This document shows, one piece after another, positions 5,762 through 8,702 of a stretch of DNA of 8,702 nucleotides; the first letter of the stretch is position 1, and every line of letters starts with the position of its first letter. Position numbers and translations under genes: made by a program. The stretch is taken from assembly GCA_030146505.1 (NCBI GenBank), contig JASLCO010000312.1, positions 1 through 8,702 of the forward strand, given 5' to 3'. The DNA comes from Moraxellaceae bacterium. GTDB lineage: Bacteria > Pseudomonadota > Gammaproteobacteria > Pseudomonadales > Moraxellaceae. The notes under the pieces are model-generated. The model had not been told where the DNA came from. It saw only the letters and a list, made by a program, of their open reading frames with translations, and ran no database searches.

Positions 5762-6936
5762 GCCGCCCTCCGATAAATCTTGTTGAGGCTGAAATCCACG
5801 GTGAAGCCACGGCGCAGCAGTTCCTTGGAGATACGCGCCTGGTCGTTATGGCCATGGCTGGCCTGTCGGACGAGGCCGAGATAGCTGTTGCCCATGGCGA
5901 AGAGGTCATCGGCTGGGGCAGTACGTATGCGCTGTATGGCACTCGTGACTGTCCGGCGCCGTATGTTGCGGCGATGCGGTTTGATGTTCTGGCCAACGAA
6001 ATCCACGCCACGGGAAACGGGCTGGATGATGGTCTTGCTGGGATTGAGACGGACGTTGAGCCATGCCGGCAGCATGGCGTCGATCTGGGCGAGCCATGCG
6101 CTCAACTGGCGTGGGTCGGTATGCAGCAGAATGAAATCGTCCACATACCGGATGTAATGCTTGCAGCGCAGGGTGTGCTTGACGAACTGGTCAAGCACGT
6201 TGAGCAGCACGTTGGCGACGAACTGGCTGAACAGGTTGCCGATGGCCATACCGAACCGGGCAGCCCAGCTCATCAGGCGCTTGTGTGATGGCACCTTCTC
6301 AATGAGGGCGGGGTCGCCGTGGTAGATGAAGTCCTGGCGCGGATCGTGGAACAGGACTACGCCGGTCAGCCATTTCCAGAAGGGCTCCACGACCTTTTCG
6401 GTCAGCAGCTTCCAGACGACGTTCTTGTCGATGGAAACGAAGAAGTTGGCGAGGTCACACTTGAGATAAAAAGCCTTCCGCTTCCAGTTCTGGGTGACGC
6501 TGCGGACCTTGGATTCCAGGCGCTCGGCAGCGTACAGGGTGCCCCGGCCCGGGATGCAGGCGCAGGAGTCGGCAATGAAGCCGGAAATGAAGCGGGGCGC
6601 GATCTTGTTGTACAGCAGGTGCTGGACAACCCGGTCACGGAATTGAGCAGCCCAGACCTCGCGGGCTTTCGGGCGTGTCACCACGAAACAATTGGAGGTG
6701 CCCGGATAGTAGGTCTGGGATACCAGTTCCTCGTGAAGCTCAACCAGATTTTCCCCAAGGCGCATTTCAAAAGCGCGTGCGCTCCGGGTGTTCCGCTTGT
6801 GTTTCCGGCAATCCAGATAAGCCTGTACGAGGTCGGCAAAGAAAGAGTCAGCATGGCCCCACACCACAGAAGAAGCTGCGGAGGGGACGGACGAGGCCCT
6901 TGTTGTTCCTGTTGTTGATGTTGGAGTTGCCATCAT
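5758..6936 (-). CDS. Diversity-generating retroelement reverse transcriptase
   Basis: This enzyme copies the template RNA into mutagenised cDNA that replaces the variable repeat of the target gene. From ATG 6936 the frame encodes 392 aa. The family motifs are present in order: FIADSCACIPGRGT (residues 120-133), the first catalytic Asp in LKCDLANFF (D161), IGNLFSQ (232-238) and YVDDFILLH (264-272, catalytic D266-D267), then GVDFVGQNIKPHRR (310-323). IGNxxSQ in place of the QGxxxSP of group II intron enzymes is the hallmark of DGR enzymes. The start is uncertain. The first 20 codons lie inside the template repeat, encode a Ser/Thr-rich leader and have no Shine-Dalgarno, while homology-like sequence begins near residue 27. 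GTG codons at 6867 and 6864 are alternatives. The frame is intact, and its stop overlaps the next gene. Confidence 0.94.
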   Translation of the reverse strand: MMATPTSTTGTTRASSVPSAASSVVWGHADSFFADLVQAYLDCRKHKRNTRSARAFEMRLGENLVELHEELVSQTYYPGTSNCFVVTRPKAREVWAAQFRDRVVQHLLYNKIAPRFISGFIADSCACIPGRGTLYAAERLESKVRSVTQNWKRKAFYLKCDLANFFVSIDKNVVWKLLTEKVVEPFWKWLTGVVLFHDPRQDFIYHGDPALIEKVPSHKRLMSWAARFGMAIGNLFSQFVANVLLNVLDQFVKHTLRCKHYIRYVDDFILLHTDPRQLSAWLAQIDAMLPAWLNVRLNPSKTIIQPVSRGVDFVGQNIKPHRRNIRRRTVTSAIQRIRTAPADDLFAMGNSYLGLVRQASHGHNDQARISKELLRRGFTVDFSLNKIYRRAA

Positions 6937-7020
6937 CGAAGTTCTGGTACCAGGCGTTGTGGGAGCCGTTGGGCGTTTTGTTGTGCTATCTACGTCGCCG
7001 AGCTGAAAACAAATCAGCCC
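6862..7020 (-). ncRNA. Approximate region of the DGR template RNA
   Basis: In known DGRs the template is part of a structured RNA that includes the 3' end of avd, the TR and the spacer leading into the reverse-transcriptase gene. Here there are 31 bases between the avd stop (7014) and the TR, and essentially no spacer before the enzyme's likely coding start, so the downstream spacer of the RNA probably overlaps the enzyme's coding sequence and extends beyond 6862. The limits given are inferred from layout. I see no separate promoter. Confidence 0.5.
6876..6982 (-). repeat. DGR template repeat (TR)
   Basis: This 107-bp sequence lies between avd and the reverse transcriptase and is the donor for the variable repeat at 7552-7658 (coordinate offset 676, no gaps). 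On the minus strand it is rich in AAC: read in the target's frame it has ten AAC (Asn) codons, which are the codons most changed by adenine mutagenesis. Of 34 template adenines, 18 differ in the VR (11 to G, 4 to T, 3 to C). Only one other base differs (G at 6897 against C at 7573). Identity stops abruptly at 6983. The last 21 bases (6896-6876) are identical to the VR and adenine-poor, as expected for the initiation-of-homology end. It must be transcribed as RNA together with flanking sequence. Confidence 0.97.
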
Positions 7021-7487
7021 GGAGACTGCGCGGGACCTGCCGGACGTTGCCGGCGGTTTCCCTTATGCGCGTCACGGTGCTCAGTAGGAGCAGCGGCACA
7101 ACCAGTTTCTTGCGCACGGGCAGCCGGGCCGTAACCCGATTGCGGCAGGCGACTTGAACCTTTCCATTTCTGTGCTTGCTTGCCGATGGAGACGACAAGG
7201 GCAATGGCAGTGGCAAACTGCTTGGGAGAAATCCAGTGCTTGTCGTTGAAAAGCCTGACAAGGAGGTCTGTCTTTCTCTGGAACATCAGAATCCGGTCGA
7301 TCACTGGCGCCTTGTCCCGAGCAATATTTGCCTCGATGATGAGGACAGCCATTTCAACGGCCCAATCCACGATGATGTCGGTGAACTTGCGCTTATAGGA
7401 GCGCGGAATGTTCCGCGTGAGCTCTGTCGCAACGTCCAGCCACTCTGTTGCCACCGGGTAGATTTCAAGTTCAGTGTGCAAGGCCAT
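7014..7487 (-). CDS. avd: DGR accessory variability determinant, Avd-like four-helix protein
   Basis: Avd is a small basic protein that forms a pentameric barrel, binds the reverse transcriptase and template RNA, and is required for mutagenic retrohoming. Here residues 1-110 show four amphipathic helices without Gly/Pro breaks inside them (about 12-26, 31-56, 60-81, 88-108). The spacing resembles other Avd proteins: a NIPRSYKRKF turn between helices 1 and 2 and a WISPKQFATA turn before helix 4. The order target-avd-TR-RT is the same as in the Bordetella phage BPP-1 element. The 157-aa length exceeds the usual roughly 110-130; the excess is a low-complexity Arg/Gln/Ala/Gly tail (from about 111) that may only reflect coding overlap with the template RNA leader. 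ATG 7487 has AAGG eight bases upstream. Confidence 0.88.
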   Translation of the reverse strand: MALHTELEIYPVATEWLDVATELTRNIPRSYKRKFTDIIVDWAVEMAVLIIEANIARDKAPVIDRILMFQRKTDLLVRLFNDKHWISPKQFATAIALVVSIGKQAQKWKGSSRLPQSGYGPAARAQETGCAAAPTEHRDAHKGNRRQRPAGPAQSPG

Positions 7488-7499
7488 GCTGAAAACCTT

Positions 7500-7519
7500 G
7501 GCGGGCCTTTCGGCCCACC
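7500..7519 (-). promoter_or_regulatory. DGR target hairpin/cruciform downstream of the VR
   Basis: On the minus strand GGTGGGCC-GAAA-GGCCCGCC forms an 8-bp stem (seven Watson-Crick pairs and one G.T) with a four-base loop. It begins 32 bases past the VR end, between the target stop (7539) and avd. The BPP-1 DGR needs a DNA hairpin of 8-bp GC-rich stem and four-base loop at this place for efficient retrohoming, and this one matches in size, loop and position. It is not followed by a T run, so an intrinsic terminator is unlikely. Confidence 0.85.
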
Positions 7520-7550
7520 GAATTACTTAATCATCGAATTACAGAATTAC
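7520..7550. repeat. Three GAATTAC direct repeats between VR and hairpin
   Basis: The heptamer GAATTAC occurs at 7520-7526, 7536-7542 and 7544-7550 on the plus strand, with spacing of 16 and 8 bases. The block spans the last codons and stop of the target gene and makes an AT-rich island between the GC-rich VR end and the GC-rich hairpin. It may help local melting or hairpin extrusion; this is an inference. Confidence 0.55.
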
Positions 7551-8036
7551 ACTGCGGAGGGGACGGACGAGGGCCTTGCTGCCCCTGCTGTCGATGAGGG
7601 AGGAGCCATCACCGAAGTACTGGTACCAGGCGCCGTGGGAGCCGTGGGGCGTCACGCTCCATTGCCAGTCTTCCGTGTCGCAAATCTTGCGAACGTCGGG
7701 GTGACTGAAAAGGTGGTGGTTCTGGCCGGCGGCAGGAACGAAGAAATCCTTGTTGCCACGGTCGTCCTCAAGCTCAAGGACTTTCTGGCAGACCGGAGAG
7801 CCGGCCTTGGCAAAAGCAATAGTGCCGGCCATGCCATCATCGAATTCATCTTCAAACTCGACCTTGACGCCGTAGGCGCCAAGCGGTTCATGGAATTTGA
7901 ACTTGTCGCCTTCCGGCCGGATGAGGGCGCGGAATTTGCCATGCAGATGCTGGAGGCCGACCAGGATGCCATTGTGCTCGTCCCAGCGCTGGCCGAAGGC
8001 CGGGATATTCAGGGTAGTGACGATTGTTGCGGTCAT
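7539..8036 (-). CDS. DGR target protein with variable C-type-lectin-like C-terminus
   Basis: This 165-aa protein is the substrate of the retroelement. ATG 8036 has AAAGGA about eight bases upstream; the frame is open further upstream but overlaps the KTSC gene. The N-terminal part (1-125) is an unfamiliar soluble sequence rich in Phe, Gly and acidic residues with no signal peptide or membrane segment. The last 40 residues, from WQWS (124-127) to LVRPLRS (156-162), have the layout of the DUF1566/Lcl_C-type C-type-lectin fold often carried by DGR targets: a W-S start, AWYQ, a short F-DG turn, an Asn-rich loop and a final VRP-R strand. VR spans residues 127-162. Twelve codons differ from the template through adenines (127, 128, 131, 135, 140, 142, 145, 147, 149, 150, 152, 153). 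These would line a ligand-binding face. The ligand is unknown. Confidence 0.9.
   Translation of the reverse strand: MTATIVTTLNIPAFGQRWDEHNGILVGLQHLHGKFRALIRPEGDKFKFHEPLGAYGVKVEFEDEFDDGMAGTIAFAKAGSPVCQKVLELEDDRGNKDFFVPAAGQNHHLFSHPDVRKICDTEDWQWSVTPHGSHGAWYQYFGDGSSLIDSRGSKALVRPLRSVIL
7552..7658 (-). repeat. DGR variable repeat (VR)
   Basis: This is the recipient copy of the template repeat, at the 3' end of the target gene and ending 13 bases before its stop codon's last base. It aligns to TR without gaps over 107 bp with 19 mismatches, 18 of them opposite template adenines. All ten template AAC codons are changed, giving Ser, His, Gly, Tyr, Ser, Leu, Asp, Ser, Gly and Ser; an AAA became GTG (Val) and a GAT became GGT (Gly). 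Invariant blocks between them (TP, GSH, AWYQ, DG, the KALVRPLRS end) keep the fold scaffold. No stop codon arises. Confidence 0.97.
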
Positions 8037-8071
8037 GTCATTGTCCTTTCGTGGTTGATGACGGTTACACG

Positions 8072-8089
8072 GGTGGCAGTTAAGCCACC
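8072..8089 (-). other. Small hairpin over the KTSC gene stop
   Basis: Six-base arms GGTGGC and GCCACC flank a six-base loop that contains the TAA stop of the KTSC gene. There is no following T run. It may slow ribosomes or 3' exonucleases just upstream of the DGR target, or have no role. Confidence 0.35.
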
Positions 8090-8346
8090 TTGGTGTAGGG
8101 ATGGGCCTCGGCGTGCTTGATGTGCTTGCCGAAGTAAGAGCCCAGCGATTCGGCGGTGCGGAACTTCTCGAAGTCCTCGCTCGTGAGGTTGGCGTAGTGG
8201 TACACGCCAGACGGGCCAGACTTGTTTTTGAACTGGATGGCCAGCGTGTTGCTGGCGGCATCGTGGCCGATGGCGTGAATCTGCGATGACTCCACGGGAG
8301 TCAGTGCGATTTCCGGGTGCTTCATTTCAGTGGTTTCAGTGCTCAT
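8080..8346 (-). CDS. KTSC-domain protein
   Basis: This 88-aa protein starts at ATG 8346 with GGAG six bases upstream. From residue 16 it fits the KTSC domain, named after its occurrence at the C-terminus of some lysyl-tRNA synthetases: VESSQIHAIGHD (18-29), TLAIQFKN (34-41), a VYHYANL segment (48-54), a FEKFRTAESLGSYF stretch (59-72) and a final HIKHA. Small stand-alone KTSC proteins are widespread in phages and bacteria; their biochemical role is unknown to me, with nucleic-acid binding the usual guess. It lies 24 bases after ssb and 43 bases before the DGR target. The short gaps fit co-transcription. Confidence 0.82.
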   Translation of the reverse strand: MSTETTEMKHPEIALTPVESSQIHAIGHDAASNTLAIQFKNKSGPSGVYHYANLTSEDFEKFRTAESLGSYFGKHIKHAEAHPYTKVA

Positions 8347-8370
8347 GACATGCTCCAGTGAGAGGGTGAG

Positions 8371-8702
8371 TTAAAAGGGAATGTCGTCGTCGAAATCGTC
8401 AGCCGGCGGACGCTGTTGGCCGCCGCCGCGATTGCCCTGCTGGCCACCGAAGCCGCCACCACGGGTCTGCTGGGCGTAGCTGTTCTGCTGCTGGCTGCGC
8501 TGGGGCTGCCGGTCGTACTCATTAACGGGCGCGAAACCTGCTTCGTTACCTTGGTTGTCGAGGCCGCCGCCCGCGTTGCGGGAATCCAGCATCTGCATGG
8601 TGCTGGCCTTGATCTCGGTGCTGTATTTGTCCTGGCCGGTCTGCTTGTCCTGCCACTTGCGGGTGTGCAGGGAGCCTTCCACGTAGACCTTGCTGCCCTT
8701 CT
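8371..8702 (-). CDS. ssb: Single-stranded DNA-binding protein, N-terminus beyond window
   Basis: Only the C-terminal 110 codons are present; the frame enters at 8702 and stops at TAA 8373-8371. The GTG at 8682 is an internal Val codon, not a start. The visible part begins with KGSKVYVEGSLHTRKWQDK, the end of the OB fold where SSB binds single-stranded DNA. A Gln/Gly/Arg-rich disordered linker follows, then the acidic tip DDFDDDIPF. That tip is the conserved SSB tail that recruits replication and repair proteins. The protein coats single-stranded DNA in replication and recombination. As first gene of the visible operon it marks this as a replication module. Whether it affects the single-stranded cDNA of the DGR is not known. 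Confidence 0.95.
   Translation of the reverse strand, partial: KGSKVYVEGSLHTRKWQDKQTGQDKYSTEIKASTMQMLDSRNAGGGLDNQGNEAGFAPVNEYDRQPQRSQQQNSYAQQTRGGGFGGQQGNRGGGQQRPPADDFDDDIPF

Noticed and set aside
5758..6936. Group II intron or retron reverse transcriptase
   Set aside because: There is no maturase or endonuclease domain, IGNxxSQ replaces QGxxxSP, and an adjacent TR/VR pair and Avd gene define a DGR.
7500..7519. Intrinsic transcription terminator between target and avd
   Set aside because: The GC-rich stem is not followed by a T run on the minus strand, and the position and loop fit the DGR hairpin better.
7176..8120. Long plus-strand open frame (314 codons) antisense to the DGR target and avd
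   Set aside because: It lies opposite two well-supported genes, including the VR, and shows no recognisable domain; high GC content gives long antisense frames.
7539..8261. Longer start for the DGR target (240 codons)
   Set aside because: The extra N-terminus overlaps the KTSC gene out of frame and is low-complexity Ser/Thr/Pro/Arg; ATG 8036 has a good ribosome site.

Overview
The window is part of a phage or prophage genome, almost certainly from a GC-rich proteobacterial host (beta- or gamma-class; the sequence does not fix the genus). Every gene I can support is on the minus strand, so the region reads from right to left as one long operon. The phage assignment rests on the mix of a single-strand DNA-binding protein, three DNA methyltransferases, an ASCH protein and several very small hypothetical genes packed with start/stop overlaps. 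No structural, lysis or integrase gene is present, so this looks like the replication/early-type module.

Right end (8702-8080): the 3' part of ssb, then a small KTSC-domain gene.

Centre (8036-5758): a complete diversity-generating retroelement (DGR). In transcription order it holds a 165-aa target gene whose 3' end is a variable repeat (VR, 7658-7552), a GC-rich hairpin with a GAAA loop (7519-7500), an Avd-type accessory gene (7487-7014), the template repeat (TR, 6982-6876) and a DGR-type reverse transcriptase (to 5758). I aligned TR and VR base by base. They are 107 bp each with no gaps and 19 mismatches, of which 18 fall at adenines of the template strand. All ten AAC codons of the TR are changed in the VR. 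This is the adenine-specific mutagenesis signature and shows that the element has been active on this target.

Left half (5761-1): a chain of genes joined by ATGA or GTGA overlaps. They are a 162-aa coiled-coil/helical phage protein, a 601-aa cytosine-C5 methyltransferase with five spaced VADPR repeats in its target-recognition region, an unknown 139-aa protein, an ASCH protein, a 66-aa protein ending in a possible clamp-binding motif, an NPPY-type adenine methyltransferase, an SPPY-type amino-methyltransferase, a 52-aa protein, a 58-aa protein with two CxxCxGxG knuckles, and a gene running off the left edge that contains a 27-bp perfect inverted repeat.

Taken together, the operon couples a hypervariation machine to a set of DNA-modification (probably anti-restriction) genes. 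The notable point is the DGR target. It is a small C-type-lectin-like (DUF1566-type) protein without a visible signal peptide or tail-fibre sequence, lying next to ssb rather than in a tail module, so its role is not obvious.
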